From Acidimicrobiia bacterium (lineage in GTDB: Bacteria > Actinomycetota > Acidimicrobiia > IMCC26256 > PALSA-610): 49,931 bases of DNA. The stretch spans positions 1 to 49,931 of the forward strand of contig DATBAK010000030.1 in NCBI GenBank assembly GCA_036271555.1, in the 5' to 3' direction. The position numbers were made by a program, and so were the translations under genes. The notes beneath the pieces were generated by a model that saw only the letters and a program-made list of their open reading frames with translations, was not told the origin of the DNA and did not search any database. Of this stretch, positions 1 to 8,715 are shown in pieces (position 1 is the first letter of the stretch; every line of letters begins with the position of its first letter).

Positions 1-812
<812 letters not shown>

Positions 813-869
813 GCGCCCACTCTCGCACGCGCCGCCGATTCCTTCAGCGAGCGCGCGGCCTGCCGATCG

Positions 870-888
870 GTTCCCCCATACGGGGAAC
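870..888. promoter_or_regulatory. Perfect inverted repeat between divergent genes, possible operator
   Basis: GTTCCCC, a five-base spacer CATAC, then GGGGAAC: two perfect 7-base arms. It lies between the oxidoreductase start at 812 and the small gene start at 929. The placement fits a repressor site acting on one or both genes. No cognate regulator is identifiable, so the function is a guess. Confidence 0.4.
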
Positions 889-928
889 ACGGCCGAGGGC
901 GCCGTGTCCACGCTCGGGGGAGGCAACG

Positions 929-1051
929 GTGCTGCACGCGTTCCTGAACTATCTCGAGGAGTTCCCGGCGACCCGGCGGTGGGCCGATGTGCTCACGCAG
1001 GCCCTGGTCGAGCAGGGCGACCTGAAGGCCGCCGAGGAAGCCGTCGCCTGA
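929..1051 (+). CDS. Small 40-residue protein, unknown function
   Basis: A short gene starting with GTG at 929, giving VLHAFLNYLEEF and ending KAAEEAVA. The start is supported by a strong ribosome binding site, GGGGGAGG at about 916-923, spaced six bases from the GTG. The peptide is acidic and helical in appearance, with no membrane segment and no cysteines. It stands alone between an oxidoreductase and the SOS-controlled dnaE2. The length and clean Shine-Dalgarno sequence argue that it is translated. I do not recognise a family. Confidence 0.55.
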   Translation: MLHAFLNYLEEFPATRRWADVLTQALVEQGDLKAAEEAVA

Positions 1052-1080
1052 GAGGCCGCGCGGTCAGGCCGCTCTTGATC

Positions 1081-1100
1081 TATCGAACATACGTTCGATA
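1081..1100. promoter_or_regulatory. LexA (SOS) box upstream of dnaE2
   Basis: The core TCGAAC-N4-GTTCGA at 1083-1098 is a perfect match to the actinobacterial/Gram-positive LexA operator. The symmetry extends one base pair further out to TATCGAAC and GTTCGATA. It sits 34 bases before the dnaE2 ATG and directly abuts a -10-like hexamer, so bound LexA would block RNA polymerase. Confidence 0.93.
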
Positions 1101-1104
1101 CCGT
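1099..1104 (+). promoter_or_regulatory. Candidate -10 element of dnaE2
   Basis: TACCGT fits the actinobacterial TANNNT pattern and overlaps the right edge of the LexA box. It predicts transcription starting near 1111 with a short leader of about 22 bases that contains the AGGGG ribosome binding site. Confidence 0.5.
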
Positions 1105-1133
1105 GGCATCCCCGAGCGGAGCCAGGGGCTGCC

Positions 1134-4100
1134 ATGGTCGGCGGCGCGTATGCCGAGCTGCACTGTCACACGAACTTCTCCTTCCTCGACGGAGCGAGTC
1201 ATCCGGAGGAGCTGGTCGAAGAAGCGGCCCGACTGGGCCTGAGCGCGCTCGCGGTCACCGACCACGACGGCTTCTACGGCGTCGTCCGCTTCGCGGAGGC
1301 GGCGCGCCCATTGCAACTGCCGACGGTGTTCGGCACCGAGCTCACGCTCGGTCTCGGCGCGCAGCCGCGCACGCCGCCCGGCCGCGCCGATCCGCCGGGG
1401 GAGCACCTGCTCGTCCTCGCGGCAGGGCCGACGGGCTACGCGCACCTCGCCCGTGCGATCAGCGAAGCCCAGATGCGCGGCGCGAAGGGCGCGCCCCGGC
1501 TGAACCTCGAGCAGCTGAGTGAAGCCGCGGGTGACTGGTTCGTGCTCACCGGCTGTCGCAAGGGAACGGTGCCGGCCGCGCTCACCCGCGACGGTCCGAG
1601 AGCAGGGAGAAAAGCGCTCGACCGGTTGATCGACGCCTTCGGACGCGACCGCGTGCTCGTCGAGCTGTGGGATCACGGCGATCCACTCGACCGGCATCGC
1701 AACGACGCGCTCGCGGAGCTCGCGCTCACGACCGGAGTCGAAGTCGTCGCGACGAACAACGTCCACTACGCGACGACCGCGCAGCGACCGCTCGCGACTG
1801 CGCTCGCCGCGGTGCGCGCACGACGTTCGCTCGACGAGCTCGACGGTTGGCTCCCCGCGTCACCGCACGCGCAGTTGCGCGCGCCCGCGGAGCAAGCGCG
1901 CCGCTTCGCGCGCTGGCCCGGCGCGGTGGAACGGACCGTCGAGATCGCACATGCGTGCGCGTTCGACCTGCGGCTCGCGGCACCGAACCTTCCCGACGCC
2001 GAAGTGCCCGAGGGTCACACCGAGATGACATGGCTGCGCGAGCTCGTCCGCAAGGGCGCGGCGATCGCGTACCCGCCGTCGCACAAGTTCTACGAACAGG
2101 CGCAGCGACAACTCGAGTACGAGCTCGGCGTGATCGAGCAACTCGGCTTCCCCGGCTACTTCTTGTTGCTGCACGACATCGTCGACTTCTGCAAACGCTC
2201 CGACATCTTCTGCCAGGGCCGCGGCAGCTCCGCGAACAGCGCGGTCTGCTACGCGCTCGGTGTCACGAAGGCCGACGCCGTCGACCTCGGTCTGCTGTTC
2301 GAGCGCTTCCTCTCTCCTGAACGCGACGGTCCGCCCGACATCGACCTCGACATCGAGCACCAACGACGCGAAGAAGTGATCCAGTACGTGTACGACAAGT
2401 ACGGGCGCGACCGCTGCGCGCAGGTTGCGAACGTCATCACCTACCGCCCGAAGTCGGCGTTGCGCGAGATGGCGAAGGCGACGGGCATCGCGCCCGGGCA
2501 GGCCGACGCACTCTCGAAGTGGGTCGACCGCTGGAGCGCGGGAACCGAAGCGTTCTCGGATCTCGTCGAGACGAGCGCCGATGTGAACACCGAAGAGCAC
2601 GAGCTCGCGGCGGGGATCCACCGCGCCGATCCCGCGTTTCGGCGCTCGACCGCGCGGCGCGTGCGCGAGTTCCAACGAAACCGTCGCGAAGGAGTGCCGA
2701 TCGACACGCTGCCCGCGTCGGCGTCGACCCGTCCGCCCGCGATCCCGCCGCTCGCGCTCGAGCTCGCGGGGCAGGTGCTCGACTTCCCGCGCCATCTCGG
2801 CATCCACTCGGGTGGGATGGTGATGGCCGACCGTCCGTTGGTCGAGTTCTGCCCCGTCGAATGGGCGCGCATGGAAGGCCGGTCGGTGCTCCAGTGGGAC
2901 AAGGACGACTGCGCGGCCGCGGGCCTCGTGAAGTTCGACCTACTCGGCCTCGGGATGCTCACGATGCTGCACCTCGCGGTCGACCTCGTGCGCGAGTCGG
3001 AAGGCGTGATCATCGATCTCGCGACGATCCCGCAGGAACCCGCGGTGTACGACCTGCTGTGCGCGGCCGACACCGTCGGCGTGTTCCAGGTCGAGAGTCG
3101 CGCGCAGATGGCGACGTTGCCGCGCCTGCGACCGCGTGAGTTCTACGACCTCGTCGTCGAGGTCGCGCTCATCCGACCGGGCCCGATCCAGGGCGGATCG
3201 GTGCACCCGTATCTGCGCCGGCGCAACGGCGAAGAGGAGGTGACGTATCCGCATCCGCTGCTCGAACGGTGTCTGAAGAAGACGCTCGGCGTGCCGCTGT
3301 TCCAGGAGCAGCTCATGCAGATGGCGATCGACGTCGCCGGCTTCTCACCCGCCGAGTCGGATCAACTGCGGCAGGCGATGAGCTCGAAGCGCTCGCACGC
3401 GCGCATGGCGCGCCTCCGCGCGCGGCTCATGGAGGGCATGGCCGAGCGGGGGATCACCGGCGCGGTCGCCGACGACATCGCGCACAAGCTCGAGGCCTTC
3501 GCCGACTTCGGCTTCCCCGAGAGCCACTCGGTGAGCTTCGCCTACCTCGTGTATTCGAGCTCGTGGATCAAGTACCACTACCCGGCCGAGTTCGCGGCCG
3601 CGCTGCTGAACGCGCAGCCGATGGGCTTCTACTCGCCCCACACGATCGTGCGCGACGCGCGCCGGCACGGTGTGGAGGTGCTCGGCCCCGACGTGAACGA
3701 GTCGCGGCGCGACGCGACGATCGAAGCGCGCCCTGCCGGTGTCGAGCCGATCGGGCGGCCGAAGCCCGGTTACCACGCGGACCCGTCGCACTCCGCGGTG
3801 CGGCTCGGACTGCGGTCGGTGCGCGGGCTGCACGACGCGTTCTGCGATCACGTCGACGACGAGCGCGCGCTCGCTGCGTTCCGCGACATGGAGGACTTCG
3901 TGCGCCGGACCGGCGCGACCGTCGACGCGGTCGAAGCGCTCGCGGCGGCGGGTGCTTTCGAGCAGTCGTTCGGGTTGTCGCGGCGCGCCGCGATGTGGGC
4001 CGCAGGCGCGCTGCGCGACGCGCGGCCCCACGTGACGTCGACCGGCGCGGTCGTCGAGACGTTGCCGGGACTGTTGACCGGCCTCGACGCGCCGCCGCTG

Positions 4101-4526
4101 CCGGGGATGACCGATTCCGAGGCCGTCGCGTCGGACCTCTGGTCGATGGGACTGTCGCCGGGCCGGCACCCGACCGAGTTCGTGCGCGACGAGCTCGTGC
4201 GGCAGGGCGTGGTGACCGCGGCCGATCTGCGGGTGCTGCCCGACCGGTCGGTCGTCGAGGTCGCGGGCGTCGTCACGCACCGCCAGCAACCCGCGACCGC
4301 GAAGGGCACGGTGTTCCTGAACCTCGAGGACGAGACCGGGCTCGTGAACGTGATCTGCACGCGCGGGATCTGGAAGCGATTCCGCTTGGTCGCGCGCGGT
4401 GCGCCCGCGTTGCGCGTCCGCGGCGTGCTCGAACGACATCAGGGCGTGACGAACCTCGTCGCCGGACGCATCACGCGCCTGCCGATCCGCCTCGCGGACT
4501 CGATGCACTCACGCGACTTCCGGTAG
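1134..4526 (+). CDS. dnaE2: Error-prone DNA polymerase III alpha-type subunit DnaE2
   Basis: A 1130-residue C-family polymerase used for damage-induced translesion synthesis and mutagenesis. The N-terminal PHP domain keeps its likely metal ligands: H10 and H12 in ELHCHTNF, TDHD at 43-45, the TGCRKG cysteine and the NNVHYA histidine. The palm has GRGSSANS and PDIDLDIE with probable catalytic D404 and D406, plus D602 in KFDLLGLG. A helix-hairpin-helix region and a C-terminal OB fold (VVEVAGVVTHRQ, about residues 1040-1090) follow. The HCHTNFSFLDGAS start and GVFQVESRAQM segment are typical of DnaE2 rather than DnaE1. The perfect LexA box makes it SOS-regulated. The usual partners imuA' and imuB are not adjacent. 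Confidence 0.96.
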   Translation: MVGGAYAELHCHTNFSFLDGASHPEELVEEAARLGLSALAVTDHDGFYGVVRFAEAARPLQLPTVFGTELTLGLGAQPRTPPGRADPPGEHLLVLAAGPTGYAHLARAISEAQMRGAKGAPRLNLEQLSEAAGDWFVLTGCRKGTVPAALTRDGPRAGRKALDRLIDAFGRDRVLVELWDHGDPLDRHRNDALAELALTTGVEVVATNNVHYATTAQRPLATALAAVRARRSLDELDGWLPASPHAQLRAPAEQARRFARWPGAVERTVEIAHACAFDLRLAAPNLPDAEVPEGHTEMTWLRELVRKGAAIAYPPSHKFYEQAQRQLEYELGVIEQLGFPGYFLLLHDIVDFCKRSDIFCQGRGSSANSAVCYALGVTKADAVDLGLLFERFLSPERDGPPDIDLDIEHQRREEVIQYVYDKYGRDRCAQVANVITYRPKSALREMAKATGIAPGQADALSKWVDRWSAGTEAFSDLVETSADVNTEEHELAAGIHRADPAFRRSTARRVREFQRNRREGVPIDTLPASASTRPPAIPPLALELAGQVLDFPRHLGIHSGGMVMADRPLVEFCPVEWARMEGRSVLQWDKDDCAAAGLVKFDLLGLGMLTMLHLAVDLVRESEGVIIDLATIPQEPAVYDLLCAADTVGVFQVESRAQMATLPRLRPREFYDLVVEVALIRPGPIQGGSVHPYLRRRNGEEEVTYPHPLLERCLKKTLGVPLFQEQLMQMAIDVAGFSPAESDQLRQAMSSKRSHARMARLRARLMEGMAERGITGAVADDIAHKLEAFADFGFPESHSVSFAYLVYSSSWIKYHYPAEFAAALLNAQPMGFYSPHTIVRDARRHGVEVLGPDVNESRRDATIEARPAGVEPIGRPKPGYHADPSHSAVRLGLRSVRGLHDAFCDHVDDERALAAFRDMEDFVRRTGATVDAVEALAAAGAFEQSFGLSRRAAMWAAGALRDARPHVTSTGAVVETLPGLLTGLDAPPLPGMTDSEAVASDLWSMGLSPGRHPTEFVRDELVRQGVVTAADLRVLPDRSVVEVAGVVTHRQQPATAKGTVFLNLEDETGLVNVICTRGIWKRFRLVARGAPALRVRGVLERHQGVTNLVAGRITRLPIRLADSMHSRDFR

Positions 4527-4564
4527 CGGTTGAAACCCGCGCCCGATGGGGTAGCGCGAGGCCC

Positions 4565-4855
4565 ATGGTCGAACCCACCGACGAACACACCACCACGATC
4601 GACGAGCGGCCGAGCGGAGGGTTCGGACACGACGTGCGCGTGGTGCTCGGGACCGCCCTCCTCGTGTTGCTCGTCGTGTTCGCGATCGACAACCGCCGGC
4701 AGATCCACGTCAGCTACATCGTCGGCAGCACGGACGCGCCGCTCTGGTTGGTGCTCGCCGCGACCGCCGTTGTCGGCGCGCTGATCGGCTGGCTCATCCT
4801 CCATCGCCCGCACCGGAATCGCAGCCACGTCGGCTCCGCGCGCAAGACCGCGTGA
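4565..4855 (+). CDS. Small LapA/DUF1049-like membrane protein
   Basis: A 96-residue protein with a 30-residue hydrophilic N-terminus, a membrane helix (VLGTALLVLLVVFAI, about 27-43), a short loop with the IDNRRQIHVSY motif, a second helix (WLVLAATAVVGALIGWLIL, about 61-80) and a basic tail. The two helices flanking an N-x-x-x-V-x-V-type loop are the hallmark of the LapA domain (DUF1049), found in lipopolysaccharide-assembly proteins and widely in Gram-positives with unknown role. It lies between dnaE2 and the convergent mtaP with only nine bases before the latter's stop. Confidence 0.72.
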   Translation: MVEPTDEHTTTIDERPSGGFGHDVRVVLGTALLVLLVVFAIDNRRQIHVSYIVGSTDAPLWLVLAATAVVGALIGWLILHRPHRNRSHVGSARKTA

Positions 4856-4864
4856 CCCGACCGG

Positions 4865-5638
4865 CTACGGAGCGCCGAGGCGCGCGGCGCGCGGCGCGAT
4901 CTCGAGCAGCAGCGCGCGCAGCCTCGCCACATTCGCCTCGAAGAGCGCGAAGACGGCTTCCTGGCTGACCGGGTCGTGGTCGTGGCCCTCGATCCCCGCG
5001 TCGTAGTCGGTGACGAGTGCGATCCCGGCGACCGGGATGCCGGCCTCGCACGCGAGCGCGACCTCCGGATACTGGGTCATGTTCACGAGCTGCCAGCCCG
5101 CGGCGCGGAACCACTGCGACTCCGCCCGCGTGGAGAACCGCGGGCCGTTCACGACCACGACGGTGCCGCCGTCGTGCACGGTCTGCCCCAGCTCGCGCGC
5201 GACGCCGACCACGAGGGCACGGAGCCGCAGGTCGTACGGGTCGGCGAGGGACGCGTGCTTGGGGCCGTCGTCGAACGAGTCGTGGAAGGTGTCGGCGCGC
5301 CCGGACGTCCGGTCGACGAACTGGTCGACGACGACGAGGTCGCCGGGACGGATCTCCGGCTGCAGCGAACCGGCTGCGAAGGGCGAGAGGATCGCGCGCA
5401 CCCCGAGCCGGCGCATCACGTCGACATTGGCGCGGTAGTTCACGCGATGCGGCGGGAGCCGGTGCTCCGGGCCGTGCCGGGGGAGGAACGCGACGCGAGT
5501 TGTGCCGACCGTCGCGATCGTGACGCGCGCGGAAGCCTCGCCCCACGGGGAGTCGACCTCCACCTCCTCGGATCCGGCGAGCAGCTCGTACAGCCCCGAG
5601 CCGCCGAAGATGCCGACGTCGGCGGCGGGCCGGGTCAC
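4865..5638 (-). CDS. mtnP: S-methyl-5'-thioadenosine phosphorylase
   Basis: A 257-residue type-II PNP/MTAP family enzyme that splits methylthioadenosine with phosphate into adenine and methylthioribose-1-phosphate. Visible motifs are GIFGGSGLYE at the start, phosphate-binding RHGPEHRLPPHRVNYRAN, SPFAAGSL, NMTQYPEVALACEAGI and VTDYDAG. The aspartates in TDYD favour 6-aminopurine substrates, which supports MTAP over guanosine/inosine phosphorylase. The start GTG at 5638 overlaps the stop of the epimerase by four bases (GTGA), so it is the last gene of a leftward operon. Its link to a methyltransferase/sugar module is unusual for a salvage enzyme. Confidence 0.87.
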   Translation of the reverse strand: MTRPAADVGIFGGSGLYELLAGSEEVEVDSPWGEASARVTIATVGTTRVAFLPRHGPEHRLPPHRVNYRANVDVMRRLGVRAILSPFAAGSLQPEIRPGDLVVVDQFVDRTSGRADTFHDSFDDGPKHASLADPYDLRLRALVVGVARELGQTVHDGGTVVVVNGPRFSTRAESQWFRAAGWQLVNMTQYPEVALACEAGIPVAGIALVTDYDAGIEGHDHDPVSQEAVFALFEANVARLRALLLEIAPRAARLGAP

Positions 5639-6687
5639 GGCCGGAGCGCCTGGCGCGCGAAGTCGGCGAGACCGTCGCGGCGTTCGACCGCGGCCGTGTA
5701 GCCGAGGAGCCGGCGCGCCCGCTCGGTGCCGCCGAACACGTGACGCACGTCGCCCAGCCGGTAGCCCCCGACGACCGCGGGCGCGGGCGCGGCCGAACCG
5801 AACGCGCCCGCGAGATCGCACGCCATCTCGTACAGCGTGCAGGGAGCGCCGGTCGCGACGTTGAACGGGCCGCACACGTCCGCGTCCGCCGAGAGCGCGA
5901 GCAGGTTGGCCGCCGCGACGTCGGACACGTGCACGAAGTCGCGTCGCTGGCGACCATCCTCGAACACCGCGGGTGCGTCGCCGCGCTGGAGCGCGCTGCG
6001 GAAGATGCTCGCCACACCGGCGTACGGCGTGTCGCGCGGCATTCGCGGCCCGTACACGTTGTGGTACCGGAGCGCGACGAACGGCGACGCGTGCTCGCGT
6101 GCGTACGCGGCCGTGAGGTGCTCCTGATGGAGCTTCGTCGCGGCGTACACGTTGCGAGGCGAGGTGGGAGCGTCCTCGGTGACGGTTTCGGGGGCGAGCG
6201 CAGCCCCGCACTCGGGGCAACGGGGGTCCCAGAAGCCGCGCTCGAGGTCGTCGAGACGCCGCGCGTCCGGTGCGACGGCGCCGTGCCGCGCGCACCGATA
6301 GCGGCCGTCGCCGTACACGACCATGCTGCTCGCGAGGACGAAGCGGCCGGTGAAGTCGCGGTCGTGCAGCGCGTGCAGCAGCTCGGCCGTCGCCCCGTCG
6401 TTGTGGGCGACGTAACCGGTCACGTCGGCGAAGTCGACGCCGAGCCCGACCATCGATGCTTGGTGGCAGACCGCGGCGACCCCCGCGGTGGCACGGCACG
6501 CGACCTCGGGGTCGCGGAGGTCGCCCCAGAGGTACTCGGCTCCGGGATTGAGATAGTCCGGACGCTGCCGGTGCGCGGCCGGATGCAGGCAGTCGACGAC
6601 GCGCACGTCGTCACCGCGGGCGACCAGCGCGTCGACGACGAACGATCCGACGAAACCGGCGCCGCCGGTGACGAGGACGTGGCTCAC
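5635..6687 (-). CDS. NAD-dependent nucleotide-sugar epimerase with zinc-ribbon insert
   Basis: A 350-residue extended short-chain dehydrogenase. The Rossmann motif GGAGFVG lies at the N-terminus, followed by VVDCLHP, SSMVVYGDG and the catalytic Tyr and Lys in NVYAATKLHQEH. The HNVYGPRMPRDTPYAGV and GRQRRDFVHVSDVA segments are typical of UDP-galactose or dTDP-sugar epimerases. Between SSMVVYG and the catalytic Tyr there is an insert with CARHG and RCPECG cysteine pairs, which looks like a small zinc ribbon and resembles dTDP-L-rhamnose 4-epimerase-like proteins of actinomycetes. It starts at GTG 6687, overlapping the kinase stop by four bases, and overlaps mtnP by four. The sugar substrate is uncertain. 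Confidence 0.85.
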   Translation of the reverse strand: MSHVLVTGGAGFVGSFVVDALVARGDDVRVVDCLHPAAHRQRPDYLNPGAEYLWGDLRDPEVACRATAGVAAVCHQASMVGLGVDFADVTGYVAHNDGATAELLHALHDRDFTGRFVLASSMVVYGDGRYRCARHGAVAPDARRLDDLERGFWDPRCPECGAALAPETVTEDAPTSPRNVYAATKLHQEHLTAAYAREHASPFVALRYHNVYGPRMPRDTPYAGVASIFRSALQRGDAPAVFEDGRQRRDFVHVSDVAAANLLALSADADVCGPFNVATGAPCTLYEMACDLAGAFGSAAPAPAVVGGYRLGDVRHVFGGTERARRLLGYTAAVERRDGLADFARQALRP

Positions 6688-7892
6688 GGACGCGATGGCA
6701 CCGGGAGCAGAACCGTGAAACGACACCCGCCGTTCTCGTTGCGCACGGTGATGTCGCCGCGATGTGCCTCGACGAGCGCACGCGCGATCGCGAGACCGAG
6801 GCCTGCACCGTCGCCGGTTCGCGCGGGATCGCCGCGGAACGCGACGTCGAAGACGCGGTCGAGATCGTGCTCGGCGATGCCGCCGCCGTCGTCGAGCACG
6901 GACACGAACGCGCGGTCGGCTTCGAGGCCGGCTTCCACGACCACCGTGCCGTCGCTCGGTGTGTGACGGATCGCGTTCTCGATGATGTTGCGGAGAGCAC
7001 GCAGCAACTCGGGTGCCGCCGCGTCGAGCTCGGGCGCGTGACCGCGCATCACGCCCCGGAGCTCGACCCGCTTCGCCGCCGCGATCGGCGCGGAGCCGGC
7101 GAGCACGTCGGAGACGAGGTCGGAGAGCGACACCCGCTCGAGGTGGAGGTTCAGGACGCCCGCCTGCGTACGGCTGAGCTCGAAGAGGTCGTCGATGAGA
7201 TGCGCGAGCCGGTCGGCTTCCTCGCGCAGCGTGCGGTGGTAGCGAGCGACGGTCGCGTCGTCGGTGACGACGCCGTCCTCGAGCGCCTCGACCATCGCGC
7301 GGATCCCTGCGAGAGGGGTGCGGAGGTCGTGCGAGACCCACGCGATCAGCTCGCGGCGGGAGTGCTCGAGGGCGCGCTCGCGCGTGCGCGCCGCGTCGAG
7401 GCGTGCCGAGGTCGCTTCGAGCTCCGCCGCGATCCGAGTGAGCTCTGCGGGCCCGGTGCGCGATGCTCCGTTACGGCCGATCGGACCGTCGCCGAGCGCG
7501 CGCGTCGCCGCGACGACTTCGGTGCTCGCCTGTACCACGTGCCCCGCGAAGATCGAGGCCGCGGTGACTCCGACTGTGCCCGCCGCGATCAGCACGACCA
7601 CGAGCGCGGCGAGCCCGTGGCCGGTGAGCAACATCGCGCGTGCCGCGGCCCAGACCCCGAGCGCGACCGCGGTGACGGTCGTGAGCGCGACCGTCACCAA
7701 CTGCGCGCCGACGGAGCGGCGCCGCGGCACGAAGAGCGCAAGGCCGCCGACGAGTGATCCCGCGATCGCCGTGCCCGCCGCGAGCGCGACGAGCTCGATC
7801 GCGTCGTGTGCCGTCATCGCCTCCAGAACGCTGGTCACGGCGACGAGCACGGCGCCGGTGACGACGATCGCGACGATCGGGGCGCGCTTCAT
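6684..7892 (-). CDS. Membrane sensor histidine kinase
   Basis: A 402-residue kinase with about four transmembrane helices in the first 125 residues (e.g. IVAIVVTGAVLVAVTSV, LAALVVVLIAAGTVGV) and almost no extracytoplasmic domain, suggesting that it senses something within the membrane or via a partner. The H-box is AWVSHDLRTPLAG with phosphoacceptor H188. The ATPase domain shows the N-box NIIENAIRHTP, G1 DDGGGIAE and G2 GAGLGLAIARAL. The ATG at 7892 overlaps the response-regulator stop (ATGA). It is co-transcribed with its regulator and with the epimerase and mtnP, which makes the sugar genes likely targets or co-regulated partners. Confidence 0.93.
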   Translation of the reverse strand: MKRAPIVAIVVTGAVLVAVTSVLEAMTAHDAIELVALAAGTAIAGSLVGGLALFVPRRRSVGAQLVTVALTTVTAVALGVWAAARAMLLTGHGLAALVVVLIAAGTVGVTAASIFAGHVVQASTEVVAATRALGDGPIGRNGASRTGPAELTRIAAELEATSARLDAARTRERALEHSRRELIAWVSHDLRTPLAGIRAMVEALEDGVVTDDATVARYHRTLREEADRLAHLIDDLFELSRTQAGVLNLHLERVSLSDLVSDVLAGSAPIAAAKRVELRGVMRGHAPELDAAAPELLRALRNIIENAIRHTPSDGTVVVEAGLEADRAFVSVLDDGGGIAEHDLDRVFDVAFRGDPARTGDGAGLGLAIARALVEAHRGDITVRNENGGCRFTVLLPVPSRP

Positions 7893-8602
7893 CCGTCGAA
7901 CCGGTACCCGACACCCCACACCGTCACGATGACGCTCGGCTCGGACGGGTCGCGCTCGATCTTCTCGCGCAGCCGCCGGATGTGCACCGTGACCGTGGCC
8001 GTGTCGCCGTAGGTGAAGCCCCACACGTGCTCCAGCAACTCTTCGCGCCGCAACACCCGACCGGGTCGCGTCGCGAGGAACACGAGCAGATCGAACTCGC
8101 GTGCCGTGAGCGACACGTCCTCGCCGTCGCGACGTACGACGTGTGCGGCGACGTCGATCGTGATCCCGGCCGCGGTGATCACGGGTACGTTCGGCTCGCC
8201 GTGCGGGGCGCCGGCCGCGCGCCGCAACACGGCCTTCACGCGCGCGACGAGCTCGCGCGGTGAGAAGGGCTTCGTGATGTAGTCGTCGGCCCCGAGCTCG
8301 AGCCCCATGATCCGGTCGTCCTCGTCGCCGCGTGCGGTCAGCATGACGACCGGCACCGGCATCTCGGCGCGCAGGCGCCGGCACACCTCGAGGCCGTCGA
8401 GGCCCGGCAGCATCAGGTCGAGCACGACGAGGTCGGGCGGCGTCGCGCGCGCGACGTCGACTGCGGTGTGGCCGTCGGAGACGGCGATCGCCTCGAAGCC
8501 CGCGTGCTCGAGGTAGCGGACGACCACCTCCGCGACCGTCGCGTCGTCCTCGACCACGAGCACGCGCTCGGCGCGTTGCCGGAGAATCGCCGCCGCACTC
8601 AC
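7889..8602 (-). CDS. OmpR/PhoB-family response regulator
   Basis: A 237-residue two-domain regulator. The receiver domain has the acidic pair VVEDD (19-20), phosphoacceptor D62 in VVLDLMLPGLDG, the switch threonine in VMLTARG and the conserved lysine in YITKPFSP. The C-terminal winged helix includes LTAREFDLLVFLATRPGRVLRREELL (in parts) and VTVHIRRLREKIE. It starts with GTG at 8602, six bases after a TACGAT -10 hexamer on the minus strand, which suggests a leaderless transcript. It heads the leftward operon and faces the rightward glycosyltransferase operon across 113 bases, so it probably controls both. Confidence 0.94.
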   Translation of the reverse strand: MSAAAILRQRAERVLVVEDDATVAEVVVRYLEHAGFEAIAVSDGHTAVDVARATPPDLVVLDLMLPGLDGLEVCRRLRAEMPVPVVMLTARGDEDDRIMGLELGADDYITKPFSPRELVARVKAVLRRAAGAPHGEPNVPVITAAGITIDVAAHVVRRDGEDVSLTAREFDLLVFLATRPGRVLRREELLEHVWGFTYGDTATVTVHIRRLREKIERDPSEPSVIVTVWGVGYRFDG

Positions 8603-8608
8603 GCCGTG

Positions 8609-8614
8609 ATCGTA
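8609..8614 (-). promoter_or_regulatory. Leaderless-type -10 (TACGAT) for the response regulator operon
   Basis: TACGAT on the minus strand, six bases before the GTG at 8602. This is the same spacing as many other genes of the window, so transcription would begin at or next to the start codon. Confidence 0.5.
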
Positions 8615-8702
8615 CGGCGCGACGGCGGACGGCCCCGAAGCGCCGCGCGTGAGTTTCGTGAATCGTAAGCGGCTCGGCTGCTTGGACGCGAACGAGCCTG
8701 GA

Positions 8703-8708
8703 TACGTT
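8703..8708 (+). promoter_or_regulatory. Leaderless-type -10 (TACGTT) for the glycosyltransferase operon
   Basis: TACGTT is followed by seven bases and the ATG at 8716. A TTGGAC at 8682-8687 could be the -35 with a short 15-base spacer, which would suit a promoter needing an activator such as the neighbouring response regulator. Confidence 0.45.
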
Positions 8709-8715
8709 CGTCTGC

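Noticed and set aside
1080..1766. Minus-strand frame opposite the dnaE2 start
   Set aside because: It overlaps the conserved PHP domain of dnaE2 and would run through the LexA box; no recognisable features.
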